A stretch of DNA of 64,000 nucleotides from Micavibrio_B sp964399985 (GCA_964399985.1 CAYNRY010000002.1:62001-126000), one strand, 5' to 3'. Counted from the first letter of the stretch, positions 36,309 to 45,556 are shown. The notes: a model not told the origin generated them from the letters alone. Program-made: numbers and translations.

Positions 36309-36734
36309 ATGTTTGAAGAGACAATCTCATATTCTGAAGAAGAAACCGCCGATTTGGCGAAACGCTTTGCGGGCAGTTTACCGGCACGACAAATCCTGTT
36401 TCTGGAGGGCGATTTAGGAGCCGGAAAATCGGTCTTCGCCCGCGCCCTGATCCGCGAACTGGTAAACGATCCGGACTTGACCGTGCCCAGCCCGACTTTC
36501 AACTTGCTTCAGGTCTATGAAACGCCTGAATTCCCGATCTGGCATTACGATCTCTACCGCCTGAAAGAGCCGGACGAGATCGAGGAATTATCATGGGATG
36601 ATGCGCTATCTAGCGGCATCGTCCTGATCGAATGGCCGGAGAAGCTCGAACATCTCAAGCCCAAAGGCCTGACGATCAGGATCGAACTCGTCACGGGATC
36701 GCCGAATTCAAGAAGGATTACAATCGACTCATGA
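36309..36734 (+). CDS. tsaE: tRNA threonylcarbamoyladenosine biosynthesis protein TsaE
   Basis: 141 residues. P-loop EGDLGAGKS near residues 35-43 and the family block VPSPTFNLLQVYE...WHYDLYRLKEPDEIEELSWDD are present. TsaE is an ATPase supporting t6A synthesis at position 37 of ANN-decoding tRNAs. It heads a run tsaE-murU-addB-addA-trxA and overlaps murU by 4 bp (ATGA). Confidence 0.95.
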   Translation: MFEETISYSEEETADLAKRFAGSLPARQILFLEGDLGAGKSVFARALIRELVNDPDLTVPSPTFNLLQVYETPEFPIWHYDLYRLKEPDEIEELSWDDALSSGIVLIEWPEKLEHLKPKGLTIRIELVTGSPNSRRITIDS

Positions 36735-37435
36735 AACCTGAAACCGCTTTCATTCTTGCCGCCGGTCTTGGCACACGCCTGAAGCCCTATACGGACACGA
36801 TGCCAAAACCAATGGTGCCCGTTAACGGCGAGCCGATCATCGGCCATATCCTTGATCAGGTCATCGAAGCCGGATGTAATTCCGTCACTATCAATTTACA
36901 TCACAAAGCGGATGTTTTGAGAAACTATCTGGCAACGCGCAGCGATATCGAGATTCATCAATCCCATGAAGAGCAATTGCTCGATACGGGCGGCGGCGCG
37001 AAACAGGCTTTGGCAAGTTTGGGCGACAATCCGTTCTATATGATCAATGGCGATGCTTTTTGTCTCGACGGTCCTTCCGGTCCTTCTCTTCTTTCGCTGG
37101 CCAAAGAATTCGATGATGACAAGATGGATATCCTTTTGTTGCTGCAACCTGTCGAACGCATGATTTTGACCCAAGGTGTCGGCGATTACGATATCGCCGA
37201 TAATAAGCCTGTCAGGAATAAAGACAGACGCGGCAAATACATGTTCGCCGGAATTCGCATCTGTCATCCGCGCATTTTTGCTGCTGCGCCTGATGGCGCA
37301 TTTCCTTTTATCACCTTGATGGACAAGGCGGAGAATGAAGGCCGCCTGTTTGCCCATATCCATGATGGCGACTGGCATCACATATCCACGCCAGAGGATT
37401 TAGAGCGCGTGAATAAGGCTTTAGCAGATGCCTAA
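36731..37435 (+). CDS. murU: N-acetylmuramate-1-phosphate uridylyltransferase (MurU-like)
   Basis: 234 residues from ATG at 36731. Nucleotidyltransferase motif ILAAGLGTRLKPYTDTMPKPMVPV near 8-30, then INGDAFCLDG. MurU recycles MurNAc into UDP-MurNAc for peptidoglycan. In many alphaproteobacteria the kinase partner AmgK lies between tsaE and murU; here it is absent, so UDP-sugar specificity is less sure. Overlaps addB by 8 bp. Confidence 0.85.
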   Translation: MKPETAFILAAGLGTRLKPYTDTMPKPMVPVNGEPIIGHILDQVIEAGCNSVTINLHHKADVLRNYLATRSDIEIHQSHEEQLLDTGGGAKQALASLGDNPFYMINGDAFCLDGPSGPSLLSLAKEFDDDKMDILLLLQPVERMILTQGVGDYDIADNKPVRNKDRRGKYMFAGIRICHPRIFAAAPDGAFPFITLMDKAENEGRLFAHIHDGDWHHISTPEDLERVNKALADA

Positions 37436-40376
37436 TGTCTATACCATCTCGCCGACGCGGAAATTCCTGCCTGAACTGGCGGCGGGGATTTTCGAGATGG
37501 CGGGCGGTATCGGGCCGGATTTGACGCGGTTTCGCATCTTGCTGCCAACACGCCGCGCCTGCCGCGAGCTTCGTGCAGAATTTCTTAATCTAAGCAATGG
37601 CAAACCCTTGCTATTACCGCGTATGAACCCTCTCGGCGATATCGATCAGGAAGAGCTCGATCTCCTGATTTCAGGTACGGTGGAATCCCAATCCATAGAG
37701 ACAATTCCGCCCGCCTTGTCTTCGCTCGAACGGCAAATGATGCTCTCCACTTTGGTGCAAGCCAAGAACCCCGATATGCGCGGCGAACAATGCCTGTCAC
37801 TGGCGCGCGCTTTGGGACGATTGATGGATCAGGTATACACGGAAGATCTAGATCTATCCGGGCTTCCTTCTCTTGTCGATAAAAGCGGCTTGTCCGAACA
37901 TTGGTTGCAAACTGTCGACTTTCTAAAAATCCTCAGCGAAACATGGCCGCTGGTTTTAGCCGAAGAAGGAAAAATCGATTCCGCCGATCGCCGCAACCGC
38001 TTGCTTAAATTAATGGCAGCGTTCTGGCAGGAAAACCCGCCGACAACCCCAGTGATCGCCGCCGGCTCTACCGGTTCCATTCCAGCGACAGGCCACCTAT
38101 TAAATGTCGTGTCGGGACTTCCTGATGGTCATGTGATTTTGCCAGGGCTTGATATTCACTCAGATGACAAAAGCTGGGATCATATCGGCGAAACCCATCC
38201 GCAAAATACGATGAAGCGTTTGATTACCCGCATCGGAGTAGAGCGTCATCAGGTGAAACAATGGCGAGAAGCAGATAAATACTCCAATGCCCGCCTCGAT
38301 ATCGCCCGCGCCGTGACTTGTCCGGCAGAAACTTGCGATTCATTCGATATGGAAGAAGACAGGCTGAGAGCCGGCCTCCAACACGTCGAGTTGATCGAAG
38401 CGGATAATTCGCGTCATGAAGCGCAAGTGATCGCAATTGCCGTTCGCGAATGCCTGGAAGACCCCGATAAAAAAACGGTGATCATCACGCCGGACCGGAA
38501 CCTAGCCCGCCGCATTTCGTCTTCCTTAAGACGATGGGATATCCATGTCGACGATTCAGCCGGTCAGCCTTTGCATATGAAACCGGCAGGCATCTTCATC
38601 AATCGTATCCTGAATTGCCTGATCGAGGATTTCGCGCCTTATCCTTTGCTCGATCTTCTTAAAACCTCTTTTGTCGAAAGTTACTTCAGCCAGAAACTGG
38701 TGAGTGAATTCGAGCTGCAGATCCTGAGAGGCCCGCGCCCGTTGCCGGGACTGGACGGTTTGCGTAAAGCCGTGATGAGCGAAGCACCCGAATTGTCAGG
38801 CTTTATCGATAGACTTGAAATAGCTTTCGCACCAATCATCGCTTTTGCCGCTCATACCCATTCCTTGCAGGAACTCATTCTGGCCTTGAGCCAGACGATT
38901 GAAATCCTTGCCGGAGAAACTCTCTGGGCATCGCCGGACGGCGAAGCGCTGGCATTGCTTCTTAGCGAATTGCTAAGCCAGCAAACGAGATTGGCACCGG
39001 CGGATTTAAGAACGCATTACGGTTACCTCAACCAATTTATGAGCGACAGCAAAGTCCGCGCCGCTTTCGGCACACATCCGCGCGTTACAATTCTTGGCCA
39101 GATCGAAGCGCGGCTGATTACCGCCGATCTTATGATCATGGCGGGATTGAATGAAGGCACTTGGCCGCCGGAGCCCCCTGCCGATCCGTGGATGTCGCGG
39201 CCTATGCGAAAGCGCTTCAAGCTGCCGCCAGTCGAACGCCAGACCGGCCTGTCCGCGCATGATTTCGTGCAAGCCTTCAATGCCGGTAAAGTCATCATGA
39301 CACGGGCGAAAAAAATCGACGGCACGCCATCGGTTCCGGCGCGCTGGCTGGAAAGATTATCAGCCTTGCTGGAAAGTACCGACCTGAAGAAAGATTTCCT
39401 GCTGGGCAAAAGCGATATAGCCGAATGGGCGCATTTAATCGATCAGGCCGACACCATTATACCGGCAGTTAAACCGGAACCACGGCCACCCGTCGAGGCA
39501 AGGCCCAAAACATTGGGCGTCACCGGTATCGAAACCTTGATGAAAAACCCGTACCAGATTTATGCGCGATATGTTCTGGGATTAAAGCCATTGAATCCGA
39601 TCGACGAAGACGTCACGGCATCGGATCGCGGTGAATTCATCCATGATATTCTGAATAAATTTATCAATGGTCATCCGTTGATCCTGCCCGAAAATGCCGA
39701 GCAGATTCTGCTGGAAATGGGCAAGGATAAGCTAGCGGAGCTGGGTCAAGTGTCCCCCGCGTGGCAATATTGGTGGCCGCGCTTTAAAAACATCGTGCCC
39801 GCTTTTCTCGAACATGAAGCCAAATGGCGATTAGGTTCTCGTGTCTGGAAAACAGAGATTAAGGGCGCTCATACATTCAATTTTGGCGGCGTTGATTTTA
39901 CCCTGACCGCCAAAGCCGACCGCATCGATATGAGCGGCGATGGCGCAGCGATTATCGATTACAAAACCGGCAATACACCCTCCATCTCCAATGTCGTTAA
40001 AGGCATATCGCCTCAATTGCCATTGGAAGCCTTACTAATCACCAAGGGCGGTTTTGAAAACAGGCAAATAGATGCTGATAAAATATCACTGAGTTACTGG
40101 ACATTAACGGGCAAGAGAAACCCGCTCGATATAACGATACTCGAAGAGAAAAAAGTAACGCAGAAAAAAATCCCTGTTGTGATCGTTGATCTTGTCCATG
40201 AAGCGGAGGAAGGCTTGACCAAACTCATGACCACTTTCATGACCGAGATTACACCTTATTCTCCCGTCATTCCGACATCGAACCGTCTCTACGATGAAGA
40301 AAAAGCCTATAAGCATCTGGCTAGATGCGATGAATGGGGAATTGAAGGCGATTCCGAGTTTGAGGAAGCTGCATGA
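37428..40376 (+). CDS. addB: Double-strand break repair protein AddB
   Basis: 982 residues, alphaproteobacterial AddB type. An N-terminal inactive helicase-like region (RILLPTRRACRELRAEF, no Walker A) is followed by a PD-(D/E)XK nuclease domain near the C-terminus (FTLTAKADRID and AAIIDYKTGNTPS, about 840-870). It is the partner of AddA in RecBCD-like end resection. A single Cys in KHLARCDEW near the end; the four-Cys cluster of Firmicutes AddB is not evident. Overlaps addA by 4 bp. Confidence 0.93.
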   Translation: MPNVYTISPTRKFLPELAAGIFEMAGGIGPDLTRFRILLPTRRACRELRAEFLNLSNGKPLLLPRMNPLGDIDQEELDLLISGTVESQSIETIPPALSSLERQMMLSTLVQAKNPDMRGEQCLSLARALGRLMDQVYTEDLDLSGLPSLVDKSGLSEHWLQTVDFLKILSETWPLVLAEEGKIDSADRRNRLLKLMAAFWQENPPTTPVIAAGSTGSIPATGHLLNVVSGLPDGHVILPGLDIHSDDKSWDHIGETHPQNTMKRLITRIGVERHQVKQWREADKYSNARLDIARAVTCPAETCDSFDMEEDRLRAGLQHVELIEADNSRHEAQVIAIAVRECLEDPDKKTVIITPDRNLARRISSSLRRWDIHVDDSAGQPLHMKPAGIFINRILNCLIEDFAPYPLLDLLKTSFVESYFSQKLVSEFELQILRGPRPLPGLDGLRKAVMSEAPELSGFIDRLEIAFAPIIAFAAHTHSLQELILALSQTIEILAGETLWASPDGEALALLLSELLSQQTRLAPADLRTHYGYLNQFMSDSKVRAAFGTHPRVTILGQIEARLITADLMIMAGLNEGTWPPEPPADPWMSRPMRKRFKLPPVERQTGLSAHDFVQAFNAGKVIMTRAKKIDGTPSVPARWLERLSALLESTDLKKDFLLGKSDIAEWAHLIDQADTIIPAVKPEPRPPVEARPKTLGVTGIETLMKNPYQIYARYVLGLKPLNPIDEDVTASDRGEFIHDILNKFINGHPLILPENAEQILLEMGKDKLAELGQVSPAWQYWWPRFKNIVPAFLEHEAKWRLGSRVWKTEIKGAHTFNFGGVDFTLTAKADRIDMSGDGAAIIDYKTGNTPSISNVVKGISPQLPLEALLITKGGFENRQIDADKISLSYWTLTGKRNPLDITILEEKKVTQKKIPVVIVDLVHEAEEGLTKLMTTFMTEITPYSPVIPTSNRLYDEEKAYKHLARCDEWGIEGDSEFEEAA

Positions 40377-43300
40377 GTAATTCCGTTCAGAACCTGATCA
40401 TCGATCAGACTATTTTAGACGCGCCGCATGATCCGGGTATCAGCCAGCGCAATGCATCAACGCCGTCGCGCCATGTCTGGGTTCGCGCCTCGGCAGGTTC
40501 GGGTAAAACCAAAGTCCTGATCGACCGCTTGTTGCGACTTCTTCTGCCCGATCCGCTGACCCAAGCACCAGGCACGCCGCCGGATAAAATACTTTGTCTA
40601 ACTTTTACAAAAGCGGGCGCGGCGGAAATGTCGCTGCGGTTACAAAAACGCCTTCTGGAATGGTCGGTCAAAAAGAGCGACGAATTAAAAGACGAGCTCG
40701 ATATATTGACTGGCACGAAAGTCTCCGATGATTTCGTGCGCGATGCCAAGCAGCTTCTGGCAAAGATTCTCGATGCACCGTCGCGGATGAAAATCCTGAC
40801 CATTCACTCTTTTTGCCAGTCCGTTTTAGGAAGATTTCCCATCGAGACCGGATTGTCGCCGGATTTCAAAGTCGCCGAAGAATCGGAAGCGTCGGAGTTT
40901 TTGCAAAAAGCATTGATCGATAATCTGGTCTATGCCGCCGAGCATCCGGACACCGATATAGGGCAGGTTTTTGCGCGACTGGCCGTGTCTAAAAACCTTG
41001 AGCAATTGCAATCGGATTTGAGAAAAATTATTCAGGAACCGCTCAAGCTGCAAAACTTCCTTGTCGCGTGCGATACGCTTGGCGATATACAGACTAAAAT
41101 TTCGGTAAGCTTCGGGATCGAGAATGCAGCATTATTAACTGACGTTCATTTTTGTGAGGAAAATTCCCTTCCTCGACATTCGTTGAAAATCATCGCCGAT
41201 AAAATGGCGCAATCAAGCGCCATGGATATCAAAAGTGCGGATATGCTTTATACTTTTTTATCGGCAGACATTGCTGAAAGATTGAGAACGCTTTCAAGCT
41301 ATAAAAAAATCATTCAGGCCAAGCCGCGCGGCAAGGTCGCCTATGACGATCCTGATTTAATGGAACGGCTGGTGAATGAACGCGGGCGCATCGAGCGTTA
41401 CGATCTGGCCAAAAACATCATGGCGACTGCTGATCTTTTATATTTAGGCCGTAATATTCTTAAAAGTTACGAACGGCATAAAAAACTTCTCGGCGTTCTC
41501 GATTACAACGATCTTATTTTCAATACCAAGCGCCTGTTATCCGGCGACTTCTGGGGAGAGGATCGCGACGCCGCACAGAAAAAAATGTCTACAGCTTGGG
41601 TTCTTTATAAACTCGATGAAGGGATCGATCATATACTGGTCGATGAATCGCAAGATACCAATCCCGATCAGTGGGATATCGTCGTCAGCCTGACAGAAGA
41701 GTATTTTTCCGGCGCCGCGCGAGAAATCTTGAGGCCGCGCACCTTGTTCGTCGTTGGCGATGAGAAGCAATCTATCTTCAGCTTCCAGCGCGCCGATCCG
41801 GAAAGTTTTTTCCGCATGCGCGAATATTTCGCCGAAAAAGCCGCCTTGATGCAGGAAGGCTTTGAAGAATCGCTGGTCTTTTCTTTCCGCACGACCGCGC
41901 CGGTACTGAAAGTCACAGATAGTGTTTTTGAAGATCCTGAACTTGCTCACCATATAGGTCTGCAAGGCAGCTTTCTGCGCCATATCAGTTTCAGATCGGA
42001 TAAGAATAAGGATATAAGCGGCGCGGTCGAATTATGGCCGCTTGTCTATGGCGAAAAAAAGGAAATTGCTCAAACATCGGGCTGGCAATTACCGTTCGCC
42101 GGAGCCGATAATTTAAAATCCGCCGCCGAATTGCTGGCCAAACGTATCGCGTCTCGCCTTGATCACATGATAATGAAAGGGGAAGCTAGAGCAGGTGACG
42201 TCATGATCCTGATGCGGACACGCTCCCCGCTAATGCTGCATATTATCCGTGAATTGAAACGCAGGTCGCTGCCGGTTTCGGGACTAGACAGGATGGTCCT
42301 CGGGGAAAGTCTGATCGTTCAGGATATTTTGGCGGTTTGCGATTATTGTCTTTTGCCAGAGAACGATTTCGTTCTCTCTTGCCTGCTGAAATCCCCGTTT
42401 ATCGGCTTCACCGATGACGATTTGATGAAATTATGCCTTGGCAAAGAGACGAAACTTTCCGTGATCGCCCATTTAAGGGCCAATCCGGAATATGCACATA
42501 TCACGTCATGGCTGGACAGGATTTCATCTTACGCGGGTCAGGTGCAACCCTATGAATTTCTCGAACAGCTTTTGACACTGCCGTGTCCTGCCGATCCGGA
42601 TGGGTCCGGCTATCGCGCCTGTCAGGCGCGACTTGGCGCCGATGCGCTCGAACCTTTGGACGAGCTTTTAAGCCAAACACTTAAACTGGAACTTCAGGAT
42701 ATCCGCACCTTGCAGGATTTCGTCGCTTATCAGAAAAGCGCCCATCGCGAAATCAAACGTGAGATGGAAGAAGGCGCGAACCAGATACGCATCATGACGG
42801 TTCACGCTTCAAAAGGCCTTGAAGCGCCGATTGTGATCCTGCCCGATACGATGACCGTTCCATCCAAGGGTAAGCTCGATCCATTCCTGTGGCCAGATAA
42901 ATCGAATTTACCTGCCCCGTTATGGGCCGAAAGCTCTGATACCAGATCGGAAATCTATCAAAACGCCCTTGATCGCCAATATGATCGGCAAGTGGCGGAG
43001 CATAGCCGGCTTTTATATGTGGCCATGACGCGGGCCAAAGACCGTTTGATCGTCTGCGGCGCGGCGAAATCGGAGAAAATCGACCCTAAATCCTGGTACG
43101 CCGCCGTAACCGCCGGGTTCGACAGGCTAGACAACATCATCGAAACCGAGAATGGCGAGCGCATTTACTCCTTAAGTAATGAAAAACCGAAAATCGAAGC
43201 GATAAAAGCGAAGCGCAAAACCGGATTGCCGTTATGGCTACGACAAAAAGCGCCAGAAGAAAAAGAAACCCTCAAATCTTTCTCCCCGTCCCGTCAGGAC

Positions 43301-43819
43301 ATCGACGACCAGCCGGTTTATTCACCGCTCGGACAGTCGCAGGAACATCGTTTTAAACGCGGCATCGCAACGCACAAACTTTTGCAGATACTTCCTGACA
43401 TTCATCCGGATAGACAGGAAGAAGCTGCGCGACAATATTTGCTGCGCGCGCAGCTTGGCTTTTCCGATCAATTACAAACAAGTATCGTTGAGGAAACGAT
43501 GCGCATCCTGCGCGATCCTGTTTTTGCGCCCGTCTTTGGTCATGGCTCACTGGCCGAGGTGCCTGTGACTGGACAATTGCAAGACGGCAGGCTGATCAAC
43601 GGGCAGATCGACCGCCTGATCATCACCGATCACGAGATATTAATCGTCGATTTCAAAACCAATCGCCCTTCACCGGCAGATACGGGCCTCATCCCGCAAA
43701 GCTACCGCAACCAGCTCAAGGCCTATGCAGACGCTTTATCGTCGATTTATCCGGATCATGCGATAAAATGCGCTCTTTTATGGACGGATAGACCACTCCT
43801 TATGCCTGTTAGCATCTGA
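40373..43819 (+). CDS. addA: Helicase-nuclease AddA
   Basis: 1148 residues, the normal size. UvrD-like motor with Walker A VRASAGSGKTKVL near 36-48 and ILCLTFTKAGAAEM, motif II IDHILVDESQDTNPDQW, FVVGDEKQSIFSFQRADP, and MTVHASKGLEAPIVILP. A C-terminal RecB-family nuclease domain has LIVDFKTNRPSP. Works with AddB to process double-strand breaks for RecA. It ends 94 bp before trxA. Confidence 0.96.
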   Translation: MSNSVQNLIIDQTILDAPHDPGISQRNASTPSRHVWVRASAGSGKTKVLIDRLLRLLLPDPLTQAPGTPPDKILCLTFTKAGAAEMSLRLQKRLLEWSVKKSDELKDELDILTGTKVSDDFVRDAKQLLAKILDAPSRMKILTIHSFCQSVLGRFPIETGLSPDFKVAEESEASEFLQKALIDNLVYAAEHPDTDIGQVFARLAVSKNLEQLQSDLRKIIQEPLKLQNFLVACDTLGDIQTKISVSFGIENAALLTDVHFCEENSLPRHSLKIIADKMAQSSAMDIKSADMLYTFLSADIAERLRTLSSYKKIIQAKPRGKVAYDDPDLMERLVNERGRIERYDLAKNIMATADLLYLGRNILKSYERHKKLLGVLDYNDLIFNTKRLLSGDFWGEDRDAAQKKMSTAWVLYKLDEGIDHILVDESQDTNPDQWDIVVSLTEEYFSGAAREILRPRTLFVVGDEKQSIFSFQRADPESFFRMREYFAEKAALMQEGFEESLVFSFRTTAPVLKVTDSVFEDPELAHHIGLQGSFLRHISFRSDKNKDISGAVELWPLVYGEKKEIAQTSGWQLPFAGADNLKSAAELLAKRIASRLDHMIMKGEARAGDVMILMRTRSPLMLHIIRELKRRSLPVSGLDRMVLGESLIVQDILAVCDYCLLPENDFVLSCLLKSPFIGFTDDDLMKLCLGKETKLSVIAHLRANPEYAHITSWLDRISSYAGQVQPYEFLEQLLTLPCPADPDGSGYRACQARLGADALEPLDELLSQTLKLELQDIRTLQDFVAYQKSAHREIKREMEEGANQIRIMTVHASKGLEAPIVILPDTMTVPSKGKLDPFLWPDKSNLPAPLWAESSDTRSEIYQNALDRQYDRQVAEHSRLLYVAMTRAKDRLIVCGAAKSEKIDPKSWYAAVTAGFDRLDNIIETENGERIYSLSNEKPKIEAIKAKRKTGLPLWLRQKAPEEKETLKSFSPSRQDIDDQPVYSPLGQSQEHRFKRGIATHKLLQILPDIHPDRQEEAARQYLLRAQLGFSDQLQTSIVEETMRILRDPVFAPVFGHGSLAEVPVTGQLQDGRLINGQIDRLIITDHEILIVDFKTNRPSPADTGLIPQSYRNQLKAYADALSSIYPDHAIKCALLWTDRPLLMPVSI

Positions 43820-43913
43820 AGAATCTGCAATTACGGGCTTGATTTGCCCCCATACCCTCCCATAATAATTACTGTACCAAAAAACAATTCGTACTTACTT
43901 TTATGAGGTCCCT

Positions 43914-44234
43914 ATGTCCGTTTCCGTCACCGACCAGAATTTTGAATCCGAAGTCTTGCAAGCCGACGGTCCGGTCGTTGTCGATTTCTGGGCGGAATGG
44001 TGCGGCCCATGCAAAGTGATGTCTCCGCTTGTCGATCAGCTTGCTGATGAGCTTGGCGATAAAGTGAAAGTCGTTAAAGTGAATATCGATGAGAACCCGA
44101 ATTCCCCTACGAAATATGGTGTTCGCGGCATTCCGACATTCATGGTTTTCAAAGGCGGACAACTTGTCGATACTAAAGTCGGCAGCATGTCGAAGACTCA
44201 GCTCAGTGACTGGGTGAACTCTTCCGTCGCATGA
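43914..44234 (+). CDS. trxA: Thioredoxin
   Basis: 106 residues, canonical thioredoxin 1: FWAEWCGPCK with redox Cys30 and Cys33, the GIPTFMVFKGG cis-Pro segment. General cytoplasmic disulfide reductant. ATGAGGTCCCT gives the Shine-Dalgarno. A strong terminator follows at 44241-44270. Common downstream neighbour of addBA in alphaproteobacteria. Confidence 0.97.
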   Translation: MSVSVTDQNFESEVLQADGPVVVDFWAEWCGPCKVMSPLVDQLADELGDKVKVVKVNIDENPNSPTKYGVRGIPTFMVFKGGQLVDTKVGSMSKTQLSDWVNSSVA

Positions 44235-44240
44235 TCGATC

Positions 44241-44270
44241 TGACTCTCGATTCTAGAGAGAGTCATTTTT
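44241..44270 (+). terminator. Intrinsic terminator of trxA
   Basis: TGACTCTC (44241-44248) pairs with GAGAGTCA (44258-44265) around a 9-nt loop, then TTTTT. It begins 6 bp after the trxA stop. Confidence 0.9.
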
Positions 44271-44393
44271 GTCACACTCTTTAATCTTCTGTTCATATTT
44301 TTTCGAGATAGTTGCAATCGCGATTTGCATTTTTTGTAATTGCGGGTACACTATGTCGAATCATGTTCTAACCTCAAACAGGAGATACCTCAC

Positions 44394-44606
44394 ATGGCAG
44401 TTAAAAAAACAGCAGCAAAAAAACCAGCTGCGAAAAAACCAGCAGTAAAAAAAGCAGTTAAAAAAGTAGCTAAGAAACCAGTTGCTAAAAAAGCTGTTAA
44501 AAAAGTTGCTGCTAAGAAACCAGCAGTTAAAAAAGCAGTTAAAAAAGTTGCGGCGAAAAAGCCAGCAGTGAAAAAAGCTGTTAAAAAAGTTGCTAAAAAG
44601 AAGTAA
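44394..44606 (+). CDS. Lys/Ala-rich histone H1-like DNA-binding protein
   Basis: 70 residues from ATG at 44394, chosen because AGGAG lies 9 nt before it. After MAVKKTA the protein is almost only repeats of KKPA, KKAV and KKVA, strongly basic, like eukaryotic H1 C-terminal tails and bacterial H1-like/AlgP-type proteins. Probably a nucleoid-associated protein. Low complexity means repeat number may vary between strains. A terminator follows directly. Confidence 0.85.
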   Translation: MAVKKTAAKKPAAKKPAVKKAVKKVAKKPVAKKAVKKVAAKKPAVKKAVKKVAAKKPAVKKAVKKVAKKK

Positions 44607-44611
44607 TTGAT

Positions 44612-44640
44612 GAGCCGGGTTTTTAAACTCGGCTTATTTT
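44612..44640 (+). terminator. Intrinsic terminator of the histone-like gene
   Basis: AGCCGGGTT (44613-44621) pairs with AACTCGGCT (44626-44634), with one G-U pair, and is followed by TATTTT. Located 6 bp after the stop codon. Confidence 0.75.
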
Positions 44641-44648
44641 GAATTTAG

Positions 44649-44764
44649 TCCCGCCTTCACGATCCGTTCCTTATTTTGTGTATATTCAATATGTCTGACG
44701 CGCTTTTTGCGGGAAAGTCATACTGAAAGACCTTAAGGACCAAGGATAAGAAGGCGGGATTTTT
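44649..44764 (+). other. Inverted-repeat-bounded structured element, possible small RNA or MITE
   Basis: TCCCGCCTTC (44649-44658) and GAAGGCGGGA (44750-44759) form a perfect 10-bp closing stem of a 111-nt element. A second stem ATCC/GGAT lies inside, and TATG...CATA with GAC...GTC suggests an extended rod. The 3' arm is followed by TTTTT (44760-44764), as in an intrinsic terminator read rightward. It contains no ORF. It resembles a structured RNA or a small inverted-repeat element; I do not recognise its class, and the SRP RNA apical loop is not present. Confidence 0.4.
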
Positions 44765-44778
44765 CATGCCTGGCTTTC

Positions 44779-44846
44779 TGTCATTCCCGCGAAGGCGAGG
44801 ATCTAAGCAAACACATAAGAAGATCCCCGCTTTCGCGGGGATGACA
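44779..44846. repeat. Palindromic dispersed repeat (TGTCATTCCCGCG type)
   Basis: TGTCATTCCCGCGAAGGCG at the left mirrors CGCTTTCGCGGGGATGACA at the right, with GATCT/AGATC inner halves. It is a well-known shape of intergenic repeat in proteobacteria. It lies between the convergent histone-like gene and infC and could fold as a hairpin that ends or protects both transcripts. Confidence 0.8.
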
Positions 44847-44872
44847 ATTTGATAATAATTTGAATTGAGATA

Positions 44873-45454
44873 TTAAGAAGCTGGCGGCGCTGCCGATTTA
44901 ACTGCCGGACCCGGGCTCAATACCATCATAACCTGACGGCCTTCCATTTTCGGCGCGGCATCAATTTTACCTATTTCGCCGATATCCTCGATCATCTTGG
45001 TTAAAAGATCGAAACCGATCTTTGTGTGGGCCATTTCACGACCACGATACTTCAGTACGACTTTAACCTTGTTGCCTTCTTCAAGGAAACGCTTGGCATT
45101 ACGGAGTTTAACCTCGTAATCATGATCGCCGATCATCGGGCGGATCTGGATTTCCTTTACTTCGACTTTCTGCTGCTTCTTACGAGCTTCAGAAGCTTTC
45201 TTCTGTAATTCGTATTTATATTTGCCGTAATCCAAAATCTTGCAGACTGGCGGATCGGCATTCGGGGAAATTTCGACGAGATTTAGACCAGCTTCTTCAG
45301 CCATGCGCATGGCTTCGCGCGCTTGCACGACACCGATCATATCACCATTTTCATTGATTAATCTGACTTTATCGACCCGGATATCTTTGTCTACGCGGGG
45401 TTCGTTGGGATCCCGCTCACGGCGTGGCGGAAAAGCGGCTGGTGGTCTAGCGAT
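44873..45454 (-). CDS. infC: Translation initiation factor IF-3, with an apparent AUC start
   Basis: 193 residues if translation starts at the ATC at 45454-45452. AGGAG (45466-45462) lies exactly 7 nt before it. No ATG or GTG occurs at a suitable place; the only common start upstream, TTG at 45481, lies in the tail of a terminator-like hairpin. The protein matches IF-3: IRVDKVRLINENGDMIGVV, KILDYGKYKYELQKK, and KEIQIRPMIGDHDYEVKLRNAKRFLEEGNKVKV. IF-3 genes are known to use AUU or AUC for self-regulation. It is separate from rpmI-rplT here. Confidence 0.93.
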   Translation of the reverse strand: MARPPAAFPPRRERDPNEPRVDKDIRVDKVRLINENGDMIGVVQAREAMRMAEEAGLNLVEISPNADPPVCKILDYGKYKYELQKKASEARKKQQKVEVKEIQIRPMIGDHDYEVKLRNAKRFLEEGNKVKVVLKYRGREMAHTKIGFDLLTKMIEDIGEIGKIDAAPKMEGRQVMMVLSPGPAVKSAAPPAS

Positions 45455-45479
45455 GGGGTGGCTCCTGGGTTTCGTTAAC

Positions 45480-45508
45480 AAAAATAACCGCTAATCAAGC
45501 GCGGTTAT
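45480..45508 (-). terminator. Terminator or attenuator between thrS and infC
   Basis: Read leftward, ATAACCGC (45508-45501) pairs perfectly with GCGGTTAT (45491-45484), then a T run (45484-45480). It sits 26 bp before the infC start, so it either ends thrS or attenuates infC expression. Confidence 0.75.
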
Positions 45509-45556
45509 GGCCCTATTCATAAGCCCGTTTGGGCATATTTTCAAGGATTAATGTCG

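Noticed and set aside
44649..44764. Signal recognition particle RNA or 6S RNA
   Set aside because: The SRP apical loop consensus is absent and length/position do not fit 6S RNA; kept only as an unclassified structured element.
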